From assembly GCA_905221605.1 (NCBI GenBank), contig CAJNDS010001569.1:62001-126000 (forward strand): a DNA stretch of 64,000 nucleotides, given 5' to 3'. The stretch is from Symbiodinium natans. Lineage: Eukaryota > Sar > Dinophyceae > Suessiales > Symbiodiniaceae. Below are positions 1 through 11,337 of the stretch, piece by piece (within the stretch, counting starts at the first letter, position 1; the number at the start of each line of letters is the position of its first letter). Under the pieces are notes generated by a model. The model ran no database searches. It saw only the letters and a list, made by a program, of their open reading frames with translations, and was not told the origin of the DNA. The translations under genes and the position numbers were made by a program.

Positions 1-20
1 TTTCAAGGGGGGGACATCCC
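1..20 (-). repeat. possible truncated end of the GGGATGTTCC hairpin family
   Basis: AAGGGGGGGACATCCCC matches the right-hand terminus (AAGGGGGAACATCCC) of the hairpin elements listed below; the rest would lie left of the window. Confidence 0.4.
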
Positions 21-646
21 CAATTACACCTTCCTGACGTTAATTCAGGGTATATTGTGTGACTGGGGGGTATGGGGCTCTCGGGGAAGCAAGGCATCTG
101 ACATGCCGAGAACCCCAAACGGTTGGAGGCCGTCACATCAGCAGTCACTGGCAGAAGTGCCGGGAGTTCCCCAGACCCTAAACCCCGAACTCTTTAACCC
201 TTCAGCCCTGAGCCCGAACACTGAACCATCCTAAACCCAAACCCGAAGTTTCCTTTAGCCCCAAACCCTGAACTCGAAAACCCCTAAGCCCCTAAACCCC
301 GAAAACCCTCTTAGGCCCTTTAACCCCTAAAGCCTTAAGACCCTAAAAGCCCCTCTTTAAACCCTTGCTTGAACCCTGAAATCCCCTAAGCCTTTAAACC
401 CTTCAACTTCTACAATCCTTAAAGCCCTCTGGGCCTCCAAAGGCCTTCAAGCCTCTAAACCCTCAAAACCCCTAAACCTTCTAACCCTTCAACCCTTAAA
501 CCCTAAACCCTACGAAGAGCCCTAAACCCCGAAACCCTACAACCCTTACAGCCCCTGAAGCCCTTCAAGCCCTTCTGTAGAGAGCGCCAAGAAAAATGGC
601 TCCCCCCCTTCCCCCCCGTTCCCCCCCCCCTTTTTCCCCCCTGCAG

Positions 647-3600
647 GTGGAGGTGGCCAAGCGGCAGAAGGATGAGTTGGAGCAGAAGATGAAGGACGGC
701 AGGTGTTTCACAGATGGTTTTGGGGCTTGGGGTTTGGGGGTTTAGGGTTTAGGGTTTGGGGTTTAGGGTTTAGGGGTAGAAGGGTTTGTTTTTTTTTTGT
801 TTCGGGGGGGTGGGGGGCAAGTGGTTTTAGAGCCTGCAACCGCGCGAACCCCAAACCCTTCAAGCCTTAAACCTTCAGCCCCTCACCTCCACACCCTGGG
901 CCCAGAGGCCCCGAGCATCACTGTTCTATCGGTTCTTGCAGGCTCATGGGTCTTACTTAACGGGTCTAGGGTGTGGTCAGGGTATCAGGGTTTGGGGTGC
1001 AGGGTTCCTTCTACTTCATCGTTCATGGATACCTATGATATGGGTTCTAAGCAGGGTAGCTGTATTCAGAAACCCTAAACCCAACCCTGCCTGGAGCCAT
1101 CAATGAGCCTTCAAGTAGCCGCAGAGTAGCCTCAAGCACAAGCCATGGTAGTTGCAATCCTAAACCCTAAACCCTAAACCCTAAACCCTAAACCCTAAAC
1201 CCTAAACCCTAAACCCTAAACCCTAAACCCTAAACCCTAAACCCTAAACCCTAAACCCTAAACCCTAAACCCTAAACCCTAAACCCTAAACCCTAAACCC
1301 TAACACCTAAACCCTAAACCCTAAACCCTAAACCCTAAACCCTAAACCCTAAACCCTAAACCCTAAACCCTAAACCCTAAACCCTAAACCCTAAACCCTA
1401 TTGTAGAAAGCACCCTAAGCCCTCACTCTGGTGAACCCCCTAGGGTACTGGAATCCCTATTCAGGACGGTTCGGAAAGCCTAAACCCTCAACTCTCTATA
1501 AACCCTTTCAAGCCCCCCCCCCCATAAGCCAGGACCTGCGCGAGGAGAACGACCAGAAGCAGGAGGAGCTGGCGGCCGCACGGAGGCCTCCCGGATCCCG
1601 CCGAGCCCGGTGCAAGAACCCCTTTAGTATGATTGCTCCTTTGATGATGAAGATGATGTTGATGATGATGATGACGATGATGACGATGATGATGATGGTG
1701 ATGATGGTGGTGGTGGTGGTGATGATCATTATGGTTGTTAGTCTTGTTGCTACTACACTTTGTTTGTTTTTACTTTTGTTGACGGCAATCATCACTCTTA
1801 GCCCATTGCTTCCTTAGCCTGAGCTATTTTCTAGAGCCTTTTCGTGCACACCACCAGACACTAAACGCTAACAGCCCTAAACCCTAAACCCTGAAACCCT
1901 AAGCCCTAAACATCTATACCCTGAACCCGAAACCCTAAACCCCTAAACCCCTACACCCCTAAACCCCTAAACCCTAAGCCGCAAACTCCCAGAGTGGTGA
2001 GGAACATCGCCACGGAGCAGGCCGAACTCCGAAAGATCCAGCAGGCCGTCGCGGTTTTAGGATGTCGGGGCTGGAGGGTGCTAGGGGTTTTGGGTTTCGG
2101 GTTGAGGGCCCTCAAACCCTAAATTATATATTCTTAAAACCTGGATCCGAAACCCTAAGCCCTAAGCCCTAAACCTAAACGCTAAGCCCTAAGCCCTAAG
2201 CCCTAAAATTGTTGGGTTTAGAACGAACCAAGACTCCCCTACAGGTCCAGGGGCCTTCGTGAACTCTTGGAGCCTTATGGGGCTTCAGGGCTGTTGGGGA
2301 GCTTACGGGCTTTAGGGTTCTGGGGCCCGCCATGTGGAAATTGATGTATTTAGTGATGGCTGGGGTTTAGCCTTGCTTGGGGTACACCCCCCCCCCCCCC
2401 CCTATGTAGTCCGACTTATCACAACCCACGTAGCTCTGCTGCAAGCACTTCAAAAAACTTCAAGGTTTTGGGTTTCAGGATCCAAGTTTCGGAGTTTTGG
2501 GTTTGAGGTTTGGGGGTTTTGGGGTGTTGGGGTTTCGAGGTTTTCGGATTGAGGGAGTGGTTTATGGGATTTCGAGTTCGGGCTTGCAGTTCCCTAAGCC
2601 TCAGAAGCCCTGCAGCCCCAAACAAACCCTTAACCTTGAACTACATAGACTCTAAACCTTCAAACTTACACAAACCCCTCGTCTTCTGCCAGGCTGTGGC
2701 CGACACGGAGAAGGAGGAGGAGCGGCTGGAAAGGCGAGCTCTCAGGGCCTTGGGGGGCAGAGATTTCACAGCCCAGGAACTCAAGGGTTCTTGGGGTTCT
2801 TGCTGGGTTCTTGGGTTTCAGAAATTTGGGGTTTTGGGGGGGGGGGGGGGGGTTTTAGGATATTTTACATTCCTCGTGTACTGCATTTTCAATGTCAGTG
2901 GTGAGTGGGAGGGTCCTCTCTGAAGGAGTTAGGATCCAACCAGGCGGGTCCACCAGCGCATGGACGAGAAGCGTAAGCTGGAGGAGAAGTTGGAGCAGGC
3001 GGGTGGGGGGGGGGGTGGGAGTGGTTCGGGGGCTCTTGCTTCTGGGGGAAAAAGCTCGCTCAGGGCAACATAAAAAAGCCCCGAACCCTGAACCTTAAAT
3101 CCCAAACTCTAAGTCCTGAAGCCTAAGGAGTACTTTTTCGGGGGCAGGTTGTGGGTCGTACTATTCCAGGCCTCCCGAAGCCCCGAATCCCCAACCCCGA
3201 GCCATAAACTCTAGACCCCAAAAGAAGCAAATCTTGGTTGCAACCCCGACACCCCAAGCATCAAGCTGACTCGCTCCCCCCGTTGTCAGGAGCAGCACAA
3301 GAACCAGAAGTTCGCGCAGGAGCCCATGGGGGCTGCGCGCAGGTTTCAGCGCCTACGTCCTCGAGCGCTGAAGCGCTCCACTGCGAAGCCTCTCTGAAAC
3401 CCCTAAGCCCCTAAGCCCCTAAACCCTGAAGCCAGGAGAGCGAGGACAAGGAGCGTCTGTTGAAGGGGCGGAGGCACCGGGCTGTTTAGGGTTTGGAAAG
3501 GCTTCGGGGGGTTTTGAGTCTTGCCACCCCAGACCCTCAAAACCCCATAAAGCCTCAGTAGTGCCGAATCTGCGCCAGGGACGAGCTGCAGCGGACGCGG

Positions 3601-6600
3601 AAAGAGAAGGAGAAGGTGATCAAGGCGTACGAGGTGCGAGAAGTGCTCACTGACCCGTCTACCCCAAAAAAAGGTGAGGGGAGATCTTAAACTACAGACC
3701 TTGAGGCTTCTAAGTTTCGGGTTTTTGATCCCAAGCCGAAGCCCCAACCTGGAAACCCCTAACCCCCAATCCCCCCCCCCCTCCTTTCTGTCTTCAGGTC
3801 CTGAAGAAGAAGGACAAGGTCACCGAGGAGGAGCGCCAGTCGAGCGAAGGTCCGGATCCCCCAGCGGGTTTGCGTGTTTCGTGTTAGGGATTGAGGGCTG
3901 AGGGGTTGAGGTTAGGGTTCAGGGGCTCAGGGAGATGTGGGGCTTAGGATTTAGGGGTTTGGGGTGTAGGGTTCAAGGCCTCGGGACTTAGGGGCTTTGA
4001 CGGTTTGCGGTCTGAGGGCGCTGGAGGTTTTGGGGGGGTTCGGGATGTTAGCATGTGTAGGTGGTAGGGTTTAGTGAGGATTTAGGGTTCAATGTTTAGG
4101 GTAGTAGGGTTAGAGGATGCAGGGCTTGGGTGTTTGAGCTCAGGGGTTCAGTGTTTCAGTGTTCGAGTTTTTTGTTGTAAATATGTTTCTTTTTTGAAGT
4201 CTTGAGGTTTTTTTATTTTTTAAGGCCTTGAGGGGTTTAGGTTTAGGATGGTTTAGGGTTTAGTGGCTTGCTTTTGCTTGGCCACTCTTCTCCCCATGCC
4301 TTCAACGGTCCTTAACCCTAAGCACCTAACAGCCCAGGTAAGCGCAACGAGCTCAAGTCCGAGGTGAAGAATCATCAGGCGCCCCTCTAGCACTAGACCC
4401 CAAACCCTAAACCCCAAACCCCAAGCCCCAAATCCTAACCCCCAAACCCCGCACCAAACCCCAAACTCCAAACCCCTAGCCCTAAACCCCAAGCCCCACC
4501 AGCCCTGAGCCCTAGACCCCTAAACCCCCAAAACCCCTAAACCCTTCACCTTTGCGAGTTCGGAGCAGCTGTGGAACCCGAGTAGCCCGGAGAGATTTTG
4601 TAGGGTTTCTAGGCTACCCCAAGCCCACCCCAGTGAGAGGGCCTAAATGAAGCCTCCCTTGGCCGGTTTGGGCTTGCAGCGCTTTGCTGGAAGGTGGTAG
4701 GAGAAGATTCTGTCCTGTGGGGAGTGTTTAGGCTTGGGCTCTGAGGGCACAAAGGGGTCAAGGTTGAGGGTTCAATGGAAGAGGTCAGTTCAACCCTAAA
4801 GCCCTAAAAATACCTACTGTCTACACTAGTTGCAAGTTGCCACCTGCTTTGGCGACGTTCCGATGCCTCGGACCCTCAACCTTTCGCCCTAAACCCTATC
4901 ACCCAGTTCAGCCTTCCACAGGAGAAGGCGGAAGTTCTCAAGCGAGATGCGGACGTCGACAGGAAGAAAATTGAGGACCTGGCATTTAGGCTACACATCA
5001 AGTGTATCTCTTGAGCCGGTTGAGACCTTTACCCTGATCCCGAAACCCCTAAGTCCTAAAACCCAAGAATCTAATAGTTTAGTTATATATAAGGGTTTCT
5101 GCCTCCATCCACAAGAGGGTGCCGAAGCCCCGATTATCCCCCGAACTGCTTAACCCTAAACCCTAAACCCGAAACCCTGAACCCTCACCGCGTAAATCCG
5201 TAAGCCTCGGAGTCCCTGGAGACACGCAAGCCGTTTAGGCTTCAGGGCCTACTTGGAGGTTGCAGGGTGGTTCGAGCTGTCCAAAGCATAGTGCACATCT
5301 AAGTTTCGAGGCTCCTCTCCCCGTTGCTGCTCTGCAGGACCTGCTGCGGGAGCGGGACATCCTGAACAAGAACGTCGTCAAGGCGGGCAGGGTTCTTGTC
5401 GGCACTTCTGGAAATCGGTGAGGGCGCCGGTGCTTGGGTATCGTGACCGCTTGCCCCCCCAAAATCGTCACCACTCGATGCTGGAGGCCGATGAGCGCAC
5501 CAAGAAGCAGATCGACTTGGTGAAGCGCCAGGACGGGGGTGTGTGTGCGCCTAAGCTCTCTAAACCCGGAATTTTGGTGTTCTCTCAAGGTACCCTACGT
5601 TTAAGCTTCCGTACGTTTGTATGAAGCCCCCCCAAAAGGGACCATGATTTCGAGAAGTGCCCTCCTTTTCACGGGTTTCTCAGGCCTTCCAAGTCGTCTG
5701 TGATGAAACCCTAGACCCAGAGCACCCCATATATAAACCCTGAACCCTAAACTTCAACACAGAAAGCCCGATTCCTCAACCCCTCTACCAAAAAATGTCC
5801 TGAAGCAACCCCCCCCCCGCTCCATCCCCCAAAACCTTGAAACCCTGAAGCCTCAAGCCCTAAAACCTTGGAAGTGTTTCGCCCTCAAGAGGGGGGCGTT
5901 GGGGCCTCTGAACCCTAAAGCTAATGCCTCGAAACCCTCCCAGGAGACCCAGTCGATGAACATGCAGAAGGATATCACTCGCTGGAAGCAGGCCTCGCAC
6001 CCCATGGGGAGTCTCAGTCAGAGAGGGATCCCGTGGCCGACGGTGCAGAAGCCGAAGTGGTCACCCATCTTATGCCCCCCTTAAATGCTTCAAGCGCCAC
6101 TGGGCCTGAAACCTTCCCCAAGCCCTAAACCCTAAACCCTAAACCCTAAACCCTAAACCCTAAACCCTAAACCCTAAACCCTAAACCCCAAGCCCCATTT
6201 AAACCTCGGTCGCAGGATGCGCAGGACTTCCAGAAGCGCATCATGGAGCTGGAGAAGCAGCGTGAGAAGTATGGCATCGAGCTCTCCCAGGCGCCGGGGG
6301 GTAGGCTTTATGGGGCTTTGGGCTTTGGGGTTTAGGGTTTAGGGGCTTTAGGGCTTTGGGGTAGAGGATCCAGGGCGAGAGAACACGTCGTAGAAGCACC
6401 CCGGATGGTGTTGAGCAAGTGTGATCAGAGTTTGTTTCTGTAACAAAAATGCTCGTGATCCGTAAAATGCAGCGGCCCCAAACCCAAAACGCCTCACCCT
6501 GAGAAACCCTGCAGTCTTCTCCAGGCGCAAGAGCCCTGACAGACCTGAACCCCAAAACCCTCACCCTACGATAGGCTTCACGGTTCAGGGTCCAGGGTTT

Positions 6601-6917
6601 AGAGAAAGCTCGTGGAATTTATGCCCTAAACCAAACCCTAAACCCTGAACCCTTAAACCCTTAAATCCTTAAACCCTTAAACCCTTAAACCCTTCAACCC
6701 TTAAACCCTTAAACCCTCAAACCCTTAAACCCTTAAACCCTTAAACCAATCCTAAAACCCTCAAACCCCCAACTTATGCCCCAAACCCTAAAACCCTAAG
6801 ACCCTAAACCCTAAACCCTCAAACCCTTAAACCCTTAGACCCTTAAACCCTCAAACCCCCTACAACTCCCAGGCGAATGCCAAGTACTTCGCCTGCAAGG
6901 AGGAGCTGAAGAACCGC
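647..6917 (+). CDS. CFAP58: CFAP58 (cilia- and flagella-associated protein 58), 5' exon block
   Basis: CFAP58 is a long coiled-coil protein of the ciliary/flagellar axoneme. About 16 short exons can be read, with approximate limits 647-702, 1533-1585, 1993-2051, 2693-2740, 2944-3000, 3290-3329, 3435-3470, 3580-3633, 3798-3849, 4338-4378, 4922-4981, 5338-5390, 5479-5539, 5944-5991, 6216-6290 and 6873-6917. They encode charged heptad-rich coiled coil. Family-specific stretches are RERDILNKNVVKA (5350s), KKQIDLVKRQD (5500s), and EKYGIELSQ continuing as ANAKYFACKEELKNR across the 6290/6873 junction. Several donors are GC (after 4378, 4981, 5991, 6290). Introns are packed with telomere-like repeats. 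The N-terminus and start codon were not found and may lie left of the window. The gene resumes at 11338, after an intron that contains a PEP carboxykinase gene. Family assignment is from recalled motifs; exon edges may be off by several bases. Confidence 0.82.
1158..1400 (-). repeat. interstitial telomere-like array (CCCTAAA)n
   Basis: About 34 nearly perfect CCCTAAA heptamers with a single CACC variant near 1303. It lies upstream of the CFAP58 exon at 1533. Confidence 0.98.
1641..1730 (+). repeat. (GAT)n / (GGT)n microsatellite
   Basis: About 28 triplets inside the CFAP58 intron after the exon at 1533. Confidence 0.93.
6122..6187 (-). repeat. (CCCTAAA)n before the exon at 6216
   Basis: About nine heptamers. 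The same exon is followed by G-rich TTTAGGG-type sequence at 6301-6360. Confidence 0.97.
6640..6865 (-). repeat. degenerate CCCTTAAA/CCCTAAA array
   Basis: Octamer ACCCTTAA units dominate, mixed with CCCTAAA. It ends just before the acceptor of the exon at 6873. Confidence 0.93.
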
Positions 6918-7057
6918 GCCGCCCTCGGGCGCTTCGGGATTTAAAAGTTCATTGGCGCATGGCCTTGGGGTTTAGGGTTTAGGGTTTAGGGTTTAGGGTT
7001 TAGGGTTCAGTGTGCTGGAGCAAGCTTGACCGGTGCCCCCTCCCATGCTCTTTCCAC

Positions 7058-7081
7058 GGCAGCCATTTTATTGGAAAGCAG
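7058..7081 (+). promoter_or_regulatory. possible spliced-leader relic upstream of the PEP carboxykinase ATG
   Basis: AGCCATTTT followed shortly by TTGG and AAG lies about 45 bases upstream of the tentative ATG at 7124. The dinoflagellate spliced leader contains AGCCATTTTGG. A 9-base match is expected by chance about once in 64 kb on two strands, so only the position makes it notable. Confidence 0.2.
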
Positions 7082-7123
7082 CAGCTTACGCATCTTCAGC
7101 TTGCCTTCTCAGCCTCGGGAAAC

Positions 7124-7257
7124 ATGGCCTGCCCCAAGAACCTCGAGCAGAGCATCGCTACCTCCGTGCGTCAGCACCTGAGCGTGGGAAAGGACTGCAT
7201 GCAGCAGCAGTAGCAGGGCTCCATGAGGGAGCCCAGGAAAAGCCCGCCATGATCCAA

Positions 7258-7297
<40 letters not shown>

Positions 7298-10200
7298 GCT
7301 CTCTCTCTCTCTCTCTCTCTCGCTGGCTCTCTCTCTCTCTCCCCCTCCCTCCCTCCTACCCTCCCTCCTACCCTCCCTCCCTCCCTCCCTCCCTCCCTTG
7401 TTTCTCTTCATCGTTGACGGCAACTTGTTGGACATGACACACCGGTCATGTACTTTTCGGAAGTTTGGGGGCTTCAGAAGTCTTCTGGATAGTCAGTCTG
7501 ATACTCAGAGAGTACAAGCCCCTATGCAGAAGCTGGAAGGAGCCCTCAACCCACCTGGACACATCTCCAGGACACCGCCACCTCGAAAGAGCTCCAGAAC
7601 GCCTTCGAGCTCAGCGAGGAGTTCAGCCGCACCAAGCTCCTCGGCTGGTTCAGGGGGTGCTCCGGAGGACTTGGCCCTACATGGCCTTAGAGCGTCACAG
7701 CATATTCTAGTTCTAGTGTACCGACCCTTGGTTAAAGACGCCACAGTGGTTGTGAGAGTTTGCTGAGCCACAAGGCCATGACGCACACCCAAAACCGCCC
7801 CGCACCTTCTACCTTTGGTGCTTGCGAGATGGGGGAGGGGGAATCCGTGTTTGAAGCCTCAAGCTGTCGAGGTTTGACATTCTCGACCAGGCCTCCGACC
7901 TGGGCCTCGAGGCCTGTCTGGGTGTGAGCCGAGTCGGTTTTTTGAGGCAAGGGTCTGCGTTGCTGCCGTAACTCCGGCAGATTCGGCCCCCCGCCCTCCA
8001 GCCTTGCAGTCAAGCGCCCCGAAGACGATGACTTCATGCATCGCTCGCCCAGCAGCCACCCCAGTCCTAGAACGCTGAGCCCTTGATACAGCTCGCGAGG
8101 TGAAGGACATCTACTACAACGCCAGCCCTGCCGTCCTCTACGAGCAAGCCTTGCGTCATGAGGAGGGAGTCTCGGCCGCCAGGGTGTTCAGGGCTCGTCT
8201 GGCATAATGGGCTCACAGGCCTCTGGGATTCATTTTCGGGCTTTTGGGTTTACTTAAACGGTCCGCTAGTGTTTGGGGTTCAGGGTTTGGGGGGTGGGAC
8301 GGGACTCGCGTCGACACTATTCACTGAAAGGGCTTGTACTCGAACGGCCGTAAACCTGAACGCAGAATCACGGTCACAGCTGAACGCCTTAGGCAGCTTC
8401 ATCACCGCCTCGGGCGCCCTGTCGGTGACCAGCGGCAAGAAGACCGGGCGCTCCCCCAAGGACTTCGTGTAAAGCTGGAGGGCTTGCTCTCGCGAATCTT
8501 GTGGCGTGTTGTGGCGTGTTGTGGCGTGTTGTGGCGTGTTGTGGCGTGTTGTGGCGTGTTGTGGCCTGCGAGGACAAGCGCATCGTGGAGGAGCCCGACA
8601 GCGTGCGCGACATCTGGTGGGGGAAGGTCAACATCAAGCTCGAGGAGGCTGGGGCATGGATTTCCGGGTTGGGGGCTTTTTGTGGTAGCTTCGGCCAGGG
8701 GGATCCTCGCATTGCGAAGGCGTCGGCTCTCGCGTGATTCGCGCGTGCGCATGTGTGCGTAGCCTGGCTCGAGGCCGTCTTCGGCATCAACCGCGAGCGC
8801 GCGGTGGACTACCTGAACACGCAGAAGAGGCTTTACGTCGTGGACGGCTTCGCAGGCAGCGTCAGTGCAGCCTAGATCGTAACCTTATCCTTGCACCCTC
8901 GGCGCTTGACTGGCCCTGAGATAGGCTGGGACGAGGAGTACAGAATCCCCATCCGTGTCATCACGTCCCGGGCCTACCACGCCTTGTTCATGCAGAACAT
9001 GCTGGTGTCGCCCTCGAAGTCGGAGCTCTACCAGTTCGAGGCCAACGCCTTTCCCAGGCCCTTCGTGATCTTCAACGCAGGCTGGGCAGGAGAGGGGCAG
9101 GGGCAGGGGCGCGGGGGGCGAAAGGCAGCAATGGAGACAGGCTGTAGCGGGAGCGCGTTCGGAGAGAAGTGCTGCATCAGTGTGGGGTTGTTCAGAGTCT
9201 AGGTGGTTTTTTGTTGTTGGCAGGTTGCTTCCCGTGCAATCGGCACACGGCCGGCATGACCTCCACCACCTCCGTGTCCCTGTCGCTGTGCCGGGGGGAG
9301 ATGGTGATCCTCGGCACGCAGTATGCCGGGGAGATGAAGAAGGGTGTCTTTACGGTGATGATGTACCACATGCCCCTGCGACCCGAGCGGCACCTGTCCC
9401 CAGCGGAAAGGGCGCTGCCGCTGCACTCCTCGTGCAACGTGGGCCGCGAGGGCGACGTGTCCCTCTTCTTCGGGCTCAGTGGCACCGGGAAGACGACCCT
9501 CAGCGCGGACCCGGCCAGAAACCTGATCGGGGATGACGAGCACGTCTGGACCTCCAAGGGCGTCTTCAACATTGAGGGCGGCTGCTATGCCAAGTGCATC
9601 AACCTTTCACGGGAGAAGGAGCCGGAGATCTATGCCGCCATCCGCTTCGGCAGTGTGCTGGAGAACGTGGTCTTCGATGAGTGGAGCCGCAAGGTCGACT
9701 ACGACAACGTCTCCCTGACGGAGAACACGCGGTGCGCCTACCCCCTGCACTACATCCCCAATGCACTGATCCCGGCCAAGATCGACACACACCCCAGCAA
9801 CGTGATCCTCCTGACCTGTGATGCCTTCGGGGTGCTGCCGCCCATCTCCAAACTCACCAAGGAGCAGGTGATGTATCATTTCATCTCCGGCTACACCGCC
9901 AAGGTCGCCGGCACCGAGATAGGCGTCACGGAGCCGCAGGCCACCTTCTCGGCGTGCTTCGGCGGGCCGTTCCTGGCCATGCACCCTTACCACTATGCCG
10001 AGATGCTGGCTGCCAAGCTGGAGAAGCACGGCGGCCATGCCTGGCTGCTGAACACCGGCTGGGTGGGCGGCGCCTACGGCGTCGGCGAGCGGTGCCCGCT
10101 GAAGTACACGCGCCAGCTGGTGGACGCCGTGCACGACGGCACGCTGGCGGCCTTGGATGACGAGGAGTGGGAGCCCATGCCCATCTTCGGTCTCCGCATG

Positions 10201-10507
10201 CCCCGGAAGGCCGTGCAGGGTGTGCCCCGCGAGATCCTGTGCCCCGAGGACGCCTGGAGGCCCGGCCCATCTCTTTGTCCTGCCGTTGATGTTACGGGTA
10301 AGGCCCTCTCGAAAGCATGTTCTCTTGTTTGCGGTCGCGCGCCCCTGTGCCAGGTCCCGAGGCCAATCCTCCGCTGAGTTTTGGGCAGCGGCAAGCAAGC
10401 TGGCGTTGCTGTTCCAGAAGAATTTTGAAGAGTATGCCCCGCAGTGCCTTGCGGCTGTTGTACAGGCGGGCCCGCAGGCGACAGAGGTGGCCGGCGGCTA
10501 CCCGTGA
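7124..10507 (+). CDS. PCK: ATP-dependent phosphoenolpyruvate carboxykinase, multi-exon, nested in a CFAP58 intron
   Basis: The enzyme converts oxaloacetate plus ATP to phosphoenolpyruvate, CO2 and ADP (EC 4.1.1.49) at the start of gluconeogenesis. Exons, approximate: 7571-7640, 8100-8181, 8392-8469, 8572-8647, 8772-8855, 8925-9080, 9224-10259 and 10354-10507 (TGA). A first exon from ATG 7124 ([11 protein letters not shown]...) is tentative. Seen: [11 protein letters not shown] and [25 protein letters not shown]-like [41 protein letters not shown] (here [10 protein letters not shown]), the P-loop [58 protein letters not shown]. Overall it resembles plant/alveolate-type ATP enzymes and looks intact. 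Joining 9080 (AACGCAG|GCTGGG) to 9224 gives N-A-G-C-F-P, so this is a GC-AG intron; 8855 and 10259 also have GC donors. GC-rich codon use matches CFAP58. No transit peptide was recognised, so it is probably cytosolic. Confidence 0.96.
7260..7400 (+). repeat. (CT)n then (CCCT)n pyrimidine tract
   Basis: About 75 bases of CT dinucleotide followed by CCCT/CTAC units, in the first intron of the PEP carboxykinase gene. Confidence 0.95.
8501..8566 (+). repeat. 10-bp minisatellite (GTGGCGTGTT)n
   Basis: Six to seven exact copies fill the intron between PEP carboxykinase exons 8469 and 8572. Confidence 0.95.
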
Positions 10508-11337
10508 GGCCGGGCATCTATAGGGGCGATGTTTTATTTAGACGTTAGTGCAGGAGGCACGGATCAGCTTGAGGGATTCCCAGCGTTGCTGGCGCCCCGG
10601 GCTTGAGACACCCTGTTTGAAAGGCAGGATGTCGCCCGTGGTGTGGGCCATCCTTGAGCATAGGCTTTGCCCTCCCCCCCTTACTCGTGGCTGTTCCTGT
10701 GGCCTCCCGTGGAGATCTCACGATGCCCTTCTAGCTGCAAGGCTTCAAGCTTGCTCAGTCTTGAACTCACACAATCTGCCTTGGGCTCTAGGGGGCTTTT
10801 GGGCTCTAGGGTCTAGATGCAATGTTGAAAGTGCACAGGGTGAAATAGGGTTGCTGGAAGGGGCTTCAAGCTTTCCATGTGCTTGCGCTTGGTCACAGAG
10901 ATGAAGGTCCAGGTAGACCATCGCAGGCCCTCTTGGGGGGGGCTGTCCGAAACGGCTGGCAGCTGACATACGTGCAAAAAACTCGGAGAGCCCCCCCATG
11001 TTTAAAAGTGTATGAAGACCCGGAGCGTCGCCTACGCAGACCTCCGGAGATCTTACAAAAAAAACTAAAGTTGAAAGCTTCTGCTTGGGGGTCCTTTGAA
11101 TGCCTCGCAGAAACCGAGGGCTTAGCGCGCCGCCATGAAGACTTCGACTTCCGGCTGCTACCCTTGCGGAAAATGCGAGTTGTGCGGCCGCTCCAGTGGC
11201 TGAAGGCTTTCCCCCAAGAACCCGAACCTACACCCAAACCTGGGTGGCTGTTGAATCAAATTAGCTGTAACTCCGTGTCCTTACTGTGGTACCTTAAGCT
11301 CCTTCCTGAACAGCCCCCCTGCTTTCTCTGTGCTCAA

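Noticed and set aside
1-640. Window end as a true chromosome end
   Set aside because: CCCTAAA-like units are degenerate here and occur in both orientations all over the window, so they are interstitial.
9607-10398. 263-codon minus-strand open frame
   Set aside because: It is the antisense shadow of the GC-rich PEP carboxykinase exon.
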